64,000 nt of DNA from Schistosoma haematobium (taxonomy: Eukaryota; Platyhelminthes; Trematoda; Strigeidida; Schistosomatidae). Made by a program: the position numbers and the translations under genes. Below, in pieces: positions 43,676-55,210 of this stretch. The stretch covers positions 13,855,924 through 13,919,923 of the forward strand of contig NC_067202.1 in NCBI RefSeq assembly GCF_000699445.3, read 5' to 3'. A model generated the notes under the pieces. It searched no databases and was not told where the DNA came from. It saw nothing but the letters and a program-made list of their open reading frames with translations. Positions within the stretch are counted from its first letter, which is position 1; every line of letters begins with the position of its first letter.

Positions 43676-44221
43676 TTTATTTTTAACAAAGCATATAGCA
43701 AACTTGTTATGAAGTTTACACATAAGAGATAAGCTCCATAGTTGTCGATTTTTTAAAATCATACTCTGAGGAAAAACATTATTCTAAGGATGATGAACAC
43801 TTGATAGCTACACACATACACGAAAAAAAATTCGTCGAACTATGATTCATTGGATACTTGCTTTCTTTGTATCCGAAAAAAAACTTTTACAAATCAGCCT
43901 GAAATCTTAATTTCAAAAGATTTCAGTAAAGTCGAATGGTGACTATCAATGGATTAGACGACACAAGTTTCGTTCTGTTTACGATTCGTCAAATAGATGT
44001 TCATGTATGCCAGTGTTAATGCACTTATTGAAACCCGAACTTAGAAGCTCGATTAAGTATCTCAGTGGATAACACGATAAAATGTGCCTGGTCCGAGTTA
44101 TAGTGTGGAAAATCAATCAAAAAATGGGATGTGGCAAATCTATCTAACTTACAAGTCCCAAATAAAACGAAACATACACCCTGTATACCATTGTTAGTCA
44201 TTATCAAACTTAATAAATAGT

Positions 44222-44665
44222 ATTTCATTGAAATCATAAACCGATCAATGTTAGACCACCATTGAAAACCTGGAAGCACTGGATGACTGTTTCGTCCTAA
44301 TATGAGACTCCTTAGCGATGCATATCCACAATTTCATACGCGGGTTTCAAACCCAGGACCTTCGGTCTCGTGCGAACGCATAACATCCGAACTATTGAGT
44401 TGGCATTCAGCCAATCAGCTAAATTGAAATAATGATGACTAAATTAATACAACGAGATGATTCACTCATTATATACCGAAAATCTAAAGTAATAATTTGG
44501 GATCTTTAACACATGAATAACGGGAAAATACAAACACTTGACTGAATGATATAAGTCGTGGATGTACATTGCTGAGGAGACCTATGCTAGGATGAAACAG
44601 TTGTTCATTGCTCTCAAGTTATTCATATTAGTATAACTAATATCAGTTCATGATTGAAACTATGA
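44222..44665. mobile_element. family B SINE pair, decayed
   Basis: An inverted copy at 44222-44415 (GACCACCATTGAAAACCTGG) is followed by a + 3' piece at 44545-44660 (CTGAGGAGACCTATGC). Confidence 0.55.
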
Positions 44666-45039
44666 AACTTCTATAATTTCTATAAAACTCTCTATATTAC
44701 TAACTTAGTAGTTATTATTTCTTTATGTCTATAAATCTGAGTGACTAATGTTACTCTATTGTTTCTTCATATACAACAAGTATGCCGTATTTTCGGCCAT
44801 TTCCCTTATTCATTTAACTAGTAAGCACTACCTAGCAGAGTGTATAATTCTTATTTATTAAAGATTTCATTTCAAACATTTACAATAATTGATTGATCTA
44901 TAGAATTTGATCTACATTTTACATCCGGTGATATCCCTGCATTAATATGAACATGGTGGATAGTTGTAGATGACATCAAATACTTAGATTCAATACTCGT
45001 TGGATTAAATGAACACAAAATTATATTTCACTGGTTGAA

Positions 45040-45130
45040 ATCATGAGTCAGTTGAAGCTAGACCACCATGGGAAACCTGGAAGCACTGGACGGCCGTTTC
45101 ACCCTAGTATGGGACTCCTCAGCATTATAT
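45040..45130 (-). mobile_element. family B SINE 3' end, sharply truncated
   Basis: Nearly consensus sequence (GTTGAAGCTAGACCACCATG, TGGACGGCCGTTTC) stops abruptly within the hammerhead at GACTCCTCAGCA. Confidence 0.7.
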
Positions 45131-45404
45131 AAAAATTCTCGAACATGACACGTTATTTTGAACATTAAAAACTTATCAGTTAACCTGGGTCTAAATCAAT
45201 ATAACACTATTATGTTATCACTGATCTTATTGTAGTAATAAAATCAGTCAATTACATTTGATAGATCGAATGATTAAACACACGCTCAATCTAACTACGC
45301 ATATATGTATGCAGAAACATACAATAACACACACACACACACGAATACATTCGAAATAATATATTTCCTTATTATTTAGCAATTAATTTATAAGTTAATA
45401 GTTG

Positions 45405-45525
45405 AATTCATGACCTGAAAGCACTGGACGGTCGCTTCGTATTGGTATGGGACTCCTCAGTAGTGAGGATCCACGATCCCGCCTCACGAGATTTGAACCC
45501 AGCGCCTATCGCGAGCGCTTATATA
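45405..45525 (-). mobile_element. family B SINE fragment
   Basis: GCACTGGACGGTCGCTTCG, GACTCCTCAGTAGTG and GATTTGAACCCAGCGCC are the inverted hammerhead to box B part. Confidence 0.62.
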
Positions 45526-45629
45526 TATTGTGCACACCAGGTTTCTTGGTACCTGTGTGACTTCAATTGGGATTGAGTTGTGCTCTTTAAATACAAGTGT
45601 AAAAGACTGGATAGTGTCTGGTTCTCATG

Positions 45630-46800
45630 AACACCAATGTAAAATCAACCGTCTGTAAGGTAGCTTCATAATTCGTTGATCAAAAATAGTTTCATCTAGA
45701 CACATTGAGCACATATTTCGATCACACTCAAGTCAGTCACCGTTTAGAATATTTCTTATAGACATACTCTAAAAATCTACCGTTACAGATAACAAAAATG
45801 CCACAGTCGTGTTCATTTCACTCTCTGAAAACACACAAAACACTAACTAATTATGACAAACTCTAATGTGCATATTCGCTTATAGAATGATAAATCAACT
45901 GAACGCATCATAGTTCCGATTCATCTCATTATAAATAAGATAGTGAGATACTGTCAAACTAACTGATTCCATATCTTATTCGATACACATCGGACTTGTG
46001 ATCAACAAACTGACAATTTTATAATGCAAAATACTGTTGTACACTCGAATGAACAACAACACTGAACACAACACGTGACAACATACAAAGAAACATTCAC
46101 CACTTCATACCACCATCCAACAAGTGACAACAGATCACGAGAATATCGTACTCTTCAATCCCCTGAGTAAACACAGAATGTTTGATCACAATTGCATTAT
46201 GATACGTGTATACATCACTGTGTGTTTCTAACTCTCCTTCCACGTAAACACTTTACACAATAACAGTATCAACATTCAAACAAATAGTGAGTGGTCAATA
46301 TGTTGATTATCAGGTAAGTGGGAGGGTGAGGGTGGTCTGTAAGCAATATCAACAAGTTGGAAACTAATCAATTGACGATAATATGTTGCTTGACAAACAC
46401 TCAATCCATGTATAATCAATTTGTGGATATCGAACATTGTCACATTCACATAGTTCATCTACACGATAAAAGGAACAAATAAACTGGATTGATGAACACT
46501 GGTCAATTTGTTTATTTAAACAATCACATGAGGTTGGAGATTAGAGGAAGAACAGTAAGAACACAAACACCATGGCAACTGGATTCGATGATATGTTCAA
46601 TCATATTTGCCCATATATTCATCATGTCAGTTTATTGAGACTCTCGTTCTCCGAATTGTGTTCATTCTGTAGAGGTTGACAGTCTTTGAAACAAGGAAGT
46701 ACAGAACATTTGTTACATTACTCATATGATTAGATCGTTGATTAGTGTATATCCTTGAGAAGTCGTGACTAGTGGAATTCAAACGAGTCAAGTGTGAGAC
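45630..46800. repeat. long dispersed direct repeat, copy 1
   Basis: This segment is nearly identical to 62990-64000 over about 950 bp, with an offset of 17211 at the central frame. Both copies conserve a 60-codon - strand frame (46276-46458; MNYVNVTMFDIHKLIIHGLS...) that matches no family I recognise. It may be an LTR, a fragment of an uncharacterised element or a segmental duplication. Copy 1 contains about 140 bp near 45700-45840 that copy 2 lacks. Confidence 0.75.
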
Positions 46801-46899
46801 AATGACTCACTTGATTCAATGAAACATGGTAGAGCATTGTCACAAATTGATTGTAGTTAGATTTGCATAACACACTTTCATTGGACTAGTTACTTCAGA

Positions 46900-48670
46900 G
46901 TTTCAAGATCGATAATATTTATGGTTGATTATGACGATGACTATTATTACATAACTACAATACAATGGAAAAAGCACCGACACCATGAATGAACCGATTT
47001 TGCAAAAGTAGATTGAAGAATACCCAAGTACATCTCAGAGGAAGACGAAGATGAACTGTAACTCGTCAATTGTAGGTAATTATAGAAATTAACTAGTATG
47101 TGGGTGGAGTATTCACATGCACACATTCACACAGCAAACAGTAATTCCACATTTGGGAAAATCAATCGAATACATCCAAATATTCATTTTCTATTTATCT
47201 ATATCTGTTTTTAAAGTTTCGACTGGTTTGACATCTTCCTTTTCAACGGTATTTTAATCAACCGTGAACGACAGCGGTTGATAGTTAACTTCGAAACCAG
47301 TCGGAAATCCTATCGAAATAATCATTCACAAAAGAAAATCCAACAATATTTCCCATTCATATCCAACTTCATTTATAAATGTTCTTTTCTGATTTCATTA
47401 TGATTTAAACCTTTGACAATAGTGGTTAAAATCATGAAAGTAATTTTGTGATTTATTGGGGTATTCAGTGCGCACATGTCGTCATATTTAAGATTCTTCA
47501 GCTGCATAGTCCTGCATCCATGTTCAGATGTCCCAATCGAGACCAAAAACCAGTAGGTATGGCTTCAAAATTCACTGCGTTATCCGTGGAACTGATAACC
47601 GCCAATGGATCGGAATTTGATTTGTAAGTATTCGGTTATCCCTATTGTTTTCGTTAGGGACTACAAAAATTCAACTTTCTTAAAAATAAGTTGGCGATCA
47701 AATTACAATAGCGAAGTAATCTGCGTATTATCCATATGTATCGATGTTGACCGATCAGTTGCAGTCCATAATATAAACAACGAAAAACCAAAAACGTCTG
47801 TAAATTAGATAGTTGGAATGATATTATGACTAAGTACGTCCTATCAATAACCATCTCTCACAGATAATTAAAGTAGTCATTCTAATCCAGACTACCATTT
47901 GATCCAAATTTCCAGAAGTAACAAGGATGAAATTAAATGCATCTTGTGACTTCCGAAAGTTGAATATTCAAGAAAAACCGTTTTGATTTGCCAAATGTAC
48001 ACAAATATTCTAGTCGAATTCCTTAACTCAGTGGTTGGTGTCACCTCTATTTTTACTATCTCCATTTAAATTGCCACCGAAATGTAAGTTTCTATGATGA
48101 TGGTTTGAATCTATGGCTAATGAAGTTTAGATCAAAATAGGATTTTTTAAAATTGAGTATCATCATATATTGTGGTTCTATATTTCACATTTGAATACCG
48201 TTGTCAAAAACGATTACTCTCAAATAATTACACACCACACAATGAGAAACTGAGGTTGTGTAGTGATAGATGAAGGGAGGTGAGTATGATTAAGAGAATA
48301 TAATTAAACGAAAGAAGGAAAATTACAAAAGGTTTATGACATTGGATTTTATTACGGGCGGCCAAATCTGATAACATTTGAAATGACTGAGTTATATTAT
48401 CTGTAAGACCGCAGCCAGATAATCGTGAAAAACCGATAGATTCTAGTTCTGTACAGTTTTCTTAGAACAGGCCTGTACTAAAAATGTCACACTTTATCTT
48501 CTTCCATAGTTTTTCATATCCGTCTAGAAAACTTTTCAATCACGTAGTTAATATATTACAAATCTCTGACGAAAAGCTACAACTAATTATTTTCCTTGAG
48601 TTCTTTGATCATGCCTCAAGATTAACACAACCATTACTAATACAACTTTTTTAGCTCACTTCACACTTCA
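46900..48670. other. intronic or intergenic DNA, largely unique
   Basis: Apart from the hairpin at 47.2 kb it has no repeat I recognise. Two overlapping frames at 47605-47854 on opposite strands show no domain. Confidence 0.4.
47215..47310. repeat. nested inverted repeats
   Basis: The outer arms TTTCGACTGGTTT (47217-47229) and GAAACCAGTCGGAAA (47293-47307) pair. The inner arms ATCAACCG (47257-47264) and CGGTTGAT (47275-47282) pair with a 10-bp loop. The unit could fold into a long hairpin. No coding signal is seen. Confidence 0.65.
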
Positions 48671-48671
48671 C

Positions 48672-48674
<3 letters not shown>

Positions 48675-48717
<43 letters not shown>
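48675..48717. repeat. (AT)21 microsatellite
   Basis: An uninterrupted AT run lies 38 bp downstream (in gene orientation) of the splice donor of the candidate first NeuroD exon. Confidence 0.95.
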
Positions 48718-48720
<3 letters not shown>

Positions 48721-48754
48721 AGTCAGACATTCAAATCAAAACAATATGACTTAC

Positions 48755-49187
48755 GAGTTTTAACAGAGTTTCTTGTTTTCTTCCCAGTTTTATTATTAAT
48801 ACTGGGATTAACAATGTTTAAACTATTAAAGCTATCCTCATGTATATTAACGGGATTAATAATATCACCATTATTATTATTATTATTACTAATTTCATGA
48901 TAAGTTGGAAGTTTTGTATTGATTAACAATTTATCATTCAGTTTTGCTTTAACATTCTCATTGTGATGTTGATGTTGATGATGATCGAATTCGGTATTGA
49001 TTTGTTCCGGTGGGAAATTAATCAAATGTGGTGAATAATATGAAGAAGCATTATTGAAATTTAATGATGTCGGTGAAAGGCATATAGTATTATTATTATT
49101 ATTATGATTATGGTTATGATTATGATTAGTTGTATTATTATTGATAAAGAAATTATTGTTCAGGTCTGAGTTTGTTAAATATTCCAT
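48755..49187 (-). CDS. candidate first coding exon of the NeuroD-like gene
   Basis: An open frame runs from ATG at 49187 to a consensus donor (C|GTAAGT) at 48754, with 144 full codons and one extra base. The protein is Asn/His-rich with NHNHNHN, HHQHQHH and NNNNNN runs and ends NKTGKKTRNSVKT. Splicing to the acceptor at 33587 keeps the NeuroD frame through PKQSIIQNK into its ATG, giving a total of about 519 residues. This link rests on phase, strand and composition only. The alternative is the first exon of a different gene. A TATA-like AT-rich run and three CCAAT boxes lie just upstream of the ATG. Confidence 0.55.
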
Positions 49188-49189
49188 AG

Positions 49190-49440
49190 TTATTATGAAT
49201 CACTTTCAGTACATATAAATTAATATATAAAAACTTATCACAAAGTGTTATGAATCTATGAATGTTCAAGGTATAATAATAAATAACTGGGAAAAATTAA
49301 TCTTTAATTTCATTAATTAATTGGCGCGTTTAAAATAAACCAATCAGAAAAATGTAATCTGTGTTTGTTTGTTATTGAATAATTCTTAACCAATAAGAAA
49401 TTAGATTCGGCCGTCATAAATTAACCAATGGTGAAAAAGA
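49190..49440 (-). promoter_or_regulatory. candidate promoter with three CCAAT boxes
   Basis: CCAAT occurs at 49340-49344, 49390-49394 and 49425-49429, each preceded by AA, within 90 bp. An AT-rich TATA-like run is near 49213-49235 and GGCGCG at 49323. The block lies 3 to 250 bp upstream of the putative start codon at 49187. Function is inferred from position and motif clustering. Confidence 0.4.
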
Positions 49441-49679
49441 AAACGATTAACAACCCCCTTTGTAAAATTCACTAACAGTCTTAAACAATAATGGGAAGAT
49501 TTAAGTAAAACAATATCAAGTGATAAATAAATAGTATATTTGTAGATATCCTAATCAGTAGAAACATTAGATTTTCTAATGTTTCGTAACTCAATGTAAG
49601 CCACTTCTTCAGAGAATAATTTATTTGAAATGATTAGGTCAAACCTTGGTAATGATACCTACAAATACCAAATGAATTT

Positions 49680-49890
49680 AAACTTCACCTCATTGTACAA
49701 GTAAGTGACTATCAAGACTCAGTAGTTAAGTGGATAACGCGATGGAGTTTGATGCGAACGGTACTAGATTCTAGTACCAAAATGAACATCAACTTTGAGA
49801 TACAGGTATATCCAGATGACCAGTTCCAAATAGGACGAAATGCTTATCCTAGATTCCACTGCTAGCCACCATTCATCTTTGTTTATAAAA
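49680..49890 (+). mobile_element. Smα-type SINE, full copy
   Basis: AGTGACTATCAAGACTCAG, AACGCGATGGAGTTTGATGC, CAGGTATATCCAGATGACC and GATTCCACTGCTAGCCACC are in order. The core is damaged (ATGACCAG). Confidence 0.75.
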
Positions 49891-49899
49891 CTGAAGTCA

Positions 49900-50190
49900 T
49901 AAAAAGTTTATTGAATAGAGCATAACTTGTTTATGTAATCAATTTTAAAAAACTTACTTTTGTCTTTATTGATATTCTCAGGACCTGATAAGTCCTTACT
50001 GATGTAGAACCCTCAATGATAGGGAAAATTAATATTTTAACATCTACCACTCACTAGCCATATAAAAATAAAAAGAAACAAAGTAAGAAAATATTTTTAG
50101 TAAATAACTTACAAACTATATACGACTAAAATAAATATGAAAACAAAAGTTAGTTAGAATTATATGTATGGAATGAGTAAGTCTTTCTTA
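49900..50190. other. AT-rich intergenic stretch
   Basis: No coding or repeat signal was recognised upstream of the candidate NeuroD promoter. Confidence 0.4.
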
Positions 50191-50714
50191 AGTGTCCCTA
50201 CGTAGACCCATGATCAGTGGAGTTCAACTGTTCGAAGATGACTGACTGTATAATGTAAAGTTGATGAAATTCAGACATGTAAACCACTAAATGTCAACTC
50301 AGTGATTTGAAGATTAAGCGATCTTCATAAGACTTGAAATTCCTCGGTTCAATCTTTTTATCATCCATGAAACAACTTTCCAATTCGTTCCAGTTTTTAT
50401 TGGTTGTCTATCTAACACTAGTTCTTGATATAAACTGTGAAATCAAAACTACATCAAAGTAACCTTTCCAATTAACACAAAATATGAAATTTTACTGGTT
50501 AAACTTAAGATTAAGAATACAAATGTGAATCTTATTCATACTTCAAAATCTCAGGAGTAACACTTTCTCTATTCTTTACCCACTCAAAACAACAATTCAA
50601 TGTTGAAAAGTTCATTGAAAAACTCTTCAGTCATAATACTAATGATATTAAAATATATATGTAAGCAAGTAATATCATACCTAATACACTATATTTTTTG
50701 TTCACATGTTGAGG

Positions 50715-50860
50715 AGTTCAGAAATATTTCTCGCAAACCGCACCGAAGGTCCTGGGCTCGAATCTCACGTGCAGGATCGTGGATGCACACTGCTGAGGAG
50801 TTCCATTCTAGGACAAAACAGTCGTCCAGTGCTTCCAGGTTTTCACTGGTGGTCTAAATA
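50715..50860 (+). mobile_element. family B SINE fragment
   Basis: GGTCCTGGGCTCGAATCTC, CACTGCTGAGGAGTTCC, AGTCGTCCAGTGCTTCCAGG and GGTGGTCTAAATATGATCG are present. The core has ACAAAAC in place of ACGAAAC. Confidence 0.65.
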
Positions 50861-51032
50861 TGATCGTATCATTCACTGTTGTTGATGATGAGTTCTTGTG
50901 ACATCATATTTCATTAATTTGCGTATCGACTGGTAGATTCAGAGGATAGGGTAAATCATCACTGGATCCAACTATGTAAAGTCATATTCGTCAAGTATGT
51001 TAACTTTCCTTATTCTTATTAGATTTCGTCAG

Positions 51033-51033
<1 letters not shown>

Positions 51034-51071
<38 letters not shown>
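51034..51071. repeat. (AT)19 microsatellite
   Basis: This is an uninterrupted AT run; the adjacent open frame reading YIYIYI is an artefact of it. Confidence 0.95.
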
Positions 51072-51072
<1 letters not shown>

Positions 51073-51284
51073 TTCTTATAGGTGATCGTTTCATCATCCA
51101 AATTATCAGGGATCAGTCCGCCAGTCTACATAACGTATTTTACATACTTCTATTTAGTGAAATCTTTGACAAAATTTAAACGTCTACTTAGCACTTTTGA
51201 TAACAATGGAATCATGTCTAGTATGTATTTCTCTCTCCTTAGTGCAAACTGTTACTTCTAAACTGATTTGTATCAATACTTAAT

Positions 51285-51665
51285 TTACCTACTTACTTAG
51301 GCCTGTTATCCCCCTCTGGTGGAGGAGCATCAGTCGTCCACCAGAACTCACCATCCAGCTTCATCCTGAACAATCATTTCCAGTTCTTTCCAGTTGCTAT
51401 TCATTCTTTTGATGTTTACTTCCATTCTCGACGCAGTGTGTTCTTTGGTCTTCCACTTTGCCGTTTCCCCTAAGGATTCCAAGTTAGGGATTGACTCGTG
51501 ATGCTGTTTGATGATTTCCGTAATGTATGGCTTATCCATCTCCATCTTCTTTTGCTGATTTCCTCTTCATCTGGAAGCTGGTTTGTTCTCTCCCACAGTA
51601 GGCCACTGCTAATGGTTTTCCGGTCAACAGATATTGAGTATCTTGCGTAGACAATAAGTATTGGG
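51285..51665 (-). mobile_element. RTE-clade non-LTR retrotransposon, 3' end fragment
   Basis: The reverse strand carries [19 protein letters not shown], a KRKT-like motif, SRMEVNIKRMNSNWKELEMI and VQDEAGW, then a tail near 51290 with CCTACTTACTTAGGCC. A 5' truncation lies at about 51665. Confidence 0.8.
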
Positions 51666-52139
51666 AAATAGTTAATCCCATTTACAGTTTATAACTATTA
51701 AAGGTTGACTACCTTTGGCATTAGATGAAAGATTTGTCGTTTTAACCAACAATGAAAATAGTAGGTAGTAAATTTCTATGCACTAATCTTCAGCATGTTT
51801 GAGATTCAACTATTCAATAATAGAGATTTGTAAAGTAGATGATTGAACTATCTTGTCAGTAATGCTGAGGTTAAGCAAATATGATAAATACACACATACT
51901 GCAGTACCAACTACACGTTCATCTAATGGTGATTAGCATAATAATATTTCGGAAAGAGGCTATATCAGTCAGAACAAGATAGAATAACTATCTACAGAAT
52001 TAGTAATCAGTCAACTAAATAATATCGGGAGGTATATAGGCTTCTTGGTTAGGATATAGACATGATAACAGTAACCAATTTTTTGAGGATTCAGATGACC
52101 GAAAATCAGCGTAAGATAGCTTTCTGTCAACTAAGATAA

Positions 52140-52430
52140 ATTTTTTAAAATCTTTATTCATTATCCTATTTATGTGGAGGAATGTCCGAATTCACGTAAA
52201 CAGTTGTATTGAATGGTCACTCTCTAAGCATTTGACTTCAACGTCTAATCTACAAGGTAGTGGATTAACGTCAAGGGCTATTGTGTTATTGTGTTTGGTA
52301 AATGGAAATAAGTTTATACACCATTATTCCTCACAGGATCCTGCATAGCGCTGACTTGAAATCAGGTTTTTCCAACTCTCCATGTCTACCAACCCGGTTT
52401 AAGGCTATGATATTCACTTTTTACAATATA
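52140..52430 (-). mobile_element. degenerate relative of the 31.6/61.1 kb retroelement tail
   Basis: Shared pieces (AAGGTAGTGGAT, CAACGTCTAATCTACAAGG, CTACCAACCCGGTT, GGATCCTG) occur in the same order as in 31.7-31.8 kb, with heavy divergence. Confidence 0.4.
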
Positions 52431-53900
52431 ATTATCGTAAAAATCACCTTTCTTTCACATGAAGTCTAACTCTAACTTCAATCAATCCGCAATACTGTGC
52501 CACCAACTTTCACTATCTTCTGAAAGTACCGCTTCTTGTATGGGACAATTATCCACCTCAAACAACATTACAAAATGATTTTAATCAAACCTTTACACCA
52601 TTGAATGTTTATTCATTGGTCGAAAAGATTAAGCATTCATATACAAGACAGATGATCCTGAGTATAACTGTCAAGAGCGAGATCTACGATGTACCCAGTA
52701 CATACCCAGGTTTTCACTAGTTGTTTGATCTGGTTTATTTCTAGATCTCAGTATATTGTTATTACTAGATTTTTCATGAGGCCAGACAGAAAGTATGATT
52801 GTGACAGTTAGTTCTTTATTGTTCATGTTTCTTTGTTTTGTTTTTTCATTGTTTTCAATAATTCTATTTATGTACATGTTGAGTGATGAACTCGATGAAT
52901 ATTCGTTTATTATTATTATTATTAATTATGAACTTATTCATCTTCCGTTCCTTTCCAATATTCGATCAGAAAGCATCATTATCAAAAGAGTGAGCGAAAA
53001 CAAATGAGATGTGAAAGTTAATCGTAACTGTATGTCTTAATTTATTATTATGACAAACGGTCCTGATCAAAATGATAATACAAATATCTATATCTGTGTG
53101 TGTACAATACGTACACACACACACACACACACACAAATACTCATGTATTCTCATCTAAATTAATCAAAACTGTGTAAATCCAGTTTAAACTTGTTTCCAT
53201 TTATCACTGTTAAATATCATTCTACTAAACACATATAATTCATTTTATCACCACTACCCCCAGTTGTCCCGTCTTCATTGTGAACAGACATATACAACTT
53301 CCTGATTTCATTCTTCTATTAAGATTAAGTCAATTGTCTGGACTACTTACGTTTAACTGTATGTCTTTCAACAATTGAGACGTTTGAGGCATTTAACCGC
53401 TAAGAGGTGGTAATATTGAGTTGAGGGGGTAGTGGTAGTCATGGTAGGTCAGTAGTAATAGTAGTAACAATACATGGGTCTGACAGCGTAGAAAGAGACA
53501 ACATAATAAAAAAAATATACATCATTGTGTTATCTTTCATCAAATAACTTTATCTTAATCAACCACTGAGCTTAAAAGGAAAAAAATTTCTTGTGTTTAT
53601 GGCTCCAATGGAAAAATAAACACTGACCACCAAAATGATGAAAAAGAAACGGAAATTGAAGATAATAATAACAAGCGAGAATACAAAAGTGTATGTATGT
53701 GTATTTGTGTTGTCTATTTAATTGCTTCACTATATTGTCTTTTTTTTAAAAAATAAAACTTGTATTTTATTGTTTTGTCATGTTAAAACTGACTAGTCAA
53801 TTCTTTCATTCTTAACCCCTTCCTATTCATTATCTTCATCATTTTTATAACCCTAACTTCTTAGGGTAATATTTTGTCTACGGTAGCAACTAGCAACTGT
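52430..53900. other. AT-rich stretch, no gene seen
   Basis: It contains the AC microsatellite, a poly-pyrimidine segment at 53255-53275, and only short unremarkable frames. Confidence 0.4.
53111..53135. repeat. (AC)12 microsatellite
   Basis: This is a pure AC run. Further short AC runs are at 45330-45342 and 55312-55345 (interrupted), and an AC-rich stretch is at 39230-39330. Confidence 0.9.
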
Positions 53901-53904
53901 AACT

Positions 53905-54080
53905 ATGGTTACAGATGACGAGTTAGAAAGTAATATATTAGGCTTTTGAAGTGGAAGGCACTAGGTACAAGTCCTGATATGAAAACTAACACTGGGGTTT
54001 GATAAGTGCATTCAACTGATCAGTTACAAATGGGATGAAACGCTTGTCTTGAATTCCACTGTTAGCCACATATCAGATAT
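53905..54080 (+). mobile_element. Smα-type SINE 3' part, decayed
   Basis: CTAGGTACAAGTCCTGAT, GCATTCAACTGATCAGTTAC, GGGATGAAACGCTTGTC and TTCCACTGTTAGCC are present. Confidence 0.55.
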
Positions 54081-54479
54081 GCTGACAAATTGTATTTATA
54101 TTGACTAGTTTTCTTAGTCAGTATTTGAATTTATAACTGACTAGATATCAGTTGATGAAGACAGTCAATGTGATTGCAAAAATAAATAACGTCCATTGGG
54201 TCTAAGATCCAGTTAGAGACAAAGCTACCTAAGCAAACTGATATAATATATTTATGGTAGAATTAAGAAGCTCAGTTCTATATCATATAAGCGCTGAAGA
54301 TAACCTCCAGTAAGGGAACGGAAGCTTCCTTCTTGAATCATCTAGCATTGTGGAGCAATTATCAGGAAAAGTGACTTGTAACTTTTTAAATAAAGGTTTT
54401 CCTGTCTTCTCAAGTTATTGAGTAATAATATTATCATGAAACATATTCTCTGACCAGACGATTGTAAACACATGTCAGT

Positions 54480-54665
54480 TAGATAGTAGGACTCAGTAGA
54501 GAAGTAGATAAGCCAGTGGTGTTTGAAGCGAACGACAATGGATTTGAGTCCCAAAATAAATACTAACTCACTAAGATTCATATGCATCCGAGTGACAAGT
54601 CTCAAATGGAGTAAAACTCGGGTCCTGAACTCTACTTCTAGCTACAATCCATCTATTCTACATCA
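54480..54665 (+). mobile_element. Smα-type SINE, decayed
   Basis: GGACTCAGTAGAGAAGTAG, GTGTTTGAAGCGAACGACAA, GATTTGAGTCCCAAAATAAA and GAGTGACAAGTCTCAAATGG are present, with TAAAACTCGGGTCC in the core. Confidence 0.6.
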
Positions 54666-54694
54666 ACCATAGAAGTTTAGTTGTGACTCAGGTT

Positions 54695-54840
54695 ACTCTT
54701 AAATTGTGAAACTATATGATCCAGATTCGAATCTATTAGACAGCGTCAATACCCTTAAGATTATAGGTTCGCCTTGATGACGAGTTATATCAGAAAGAAA
54801 TCTAAGTAAAACAGTTGTTCATATCGGCTTCATTTAACCA
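54695..54840 (+). mobile_element. family C SINE fragment, decayed
   Basis: GTGAAACTATATGATCCAGA, TTCGAATCTATTAGACAGCG, ATTATAGGTTCGCC and TGATGACGAGTTATATC follow the order of family C. Confidence 0.5.
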
Positions 54841-54879
54841 TCTGACGTTACAAAATCTGAACGACAATAATAATAATAT

Positions 54880-55210
54880 CAGAAGGGGTTTGTGGATATT
54901 TTAGAAATTTCACAGATTGAAATCATGAGTCAGTTGAAGCTAGATCCTCATGGAAAATCTGGAAGCACTGGACGGCCGTTTCGCCCTAGTATGGGACTCC
55001 TCAGCAGTGCACATCCACAATCCCGCACCCTGCGGGATCCAAACCCAGGACCTACTAGTTTCGTGCGCGAGCACTTAACCATTAGACCACTGAGCCGGCA
55101 TCCAACGGTGTTAATGTCTAACTTCAACTAATCCACGAATTTGCGCCACCGTATATCATTGTCTTCAGTGAGCTGATATCTTACAACAGACCTGCTTGAA
55201 CTCCATTGTA
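54880..55210 (-). mobile_element. family B hammerhead SINE, inverted, well preserved
   Basis: AGAAGGGGTTTGTGGATA, CATGAGTCAGTTGAAGCTAG, an intact inverted hammerhead, CCATTAGACCACTGAGCCGG and CTTCAGTGAGCTGATATC are in the expected order. The copy lacks only the extreme 5' leader. Confidence 0.8.
54965..55010 (-). ncRNA. hammerhead ribozyme, family B, intact core
   Basis: The - strand reads GCACTG, CTGAGGA, stem II GTCCC/AGGGC (one G-U pair), GAA, ACGGCCGT, C and CAGTGC. All core residues are present. Confidence 0.72.

Larger units (their letters stand above)
33587..48754 (-). other. putative 15.2 kb intron of the NeuroD-like gene
   Basis: The intron is bounded by GTAAGT on the - strand at 48754 and a polypyrimidine-AG at 33587. 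It is filled with SINE fragments, an RTE 3' end, microsatellites and unique AT-rich DNA. It holds no other convincing exon that I could find. Confidence 0.45.

Noticed and set aside
48753..49187. Homeobox gene first exon, suggested by the KKTRNSVKTR ending
   Set aside because: No homeodomain exon (WFQNRR-type motif) was found downstream on the - strand, and the NeuroD exon joins in frame, although a different gene is still possible.
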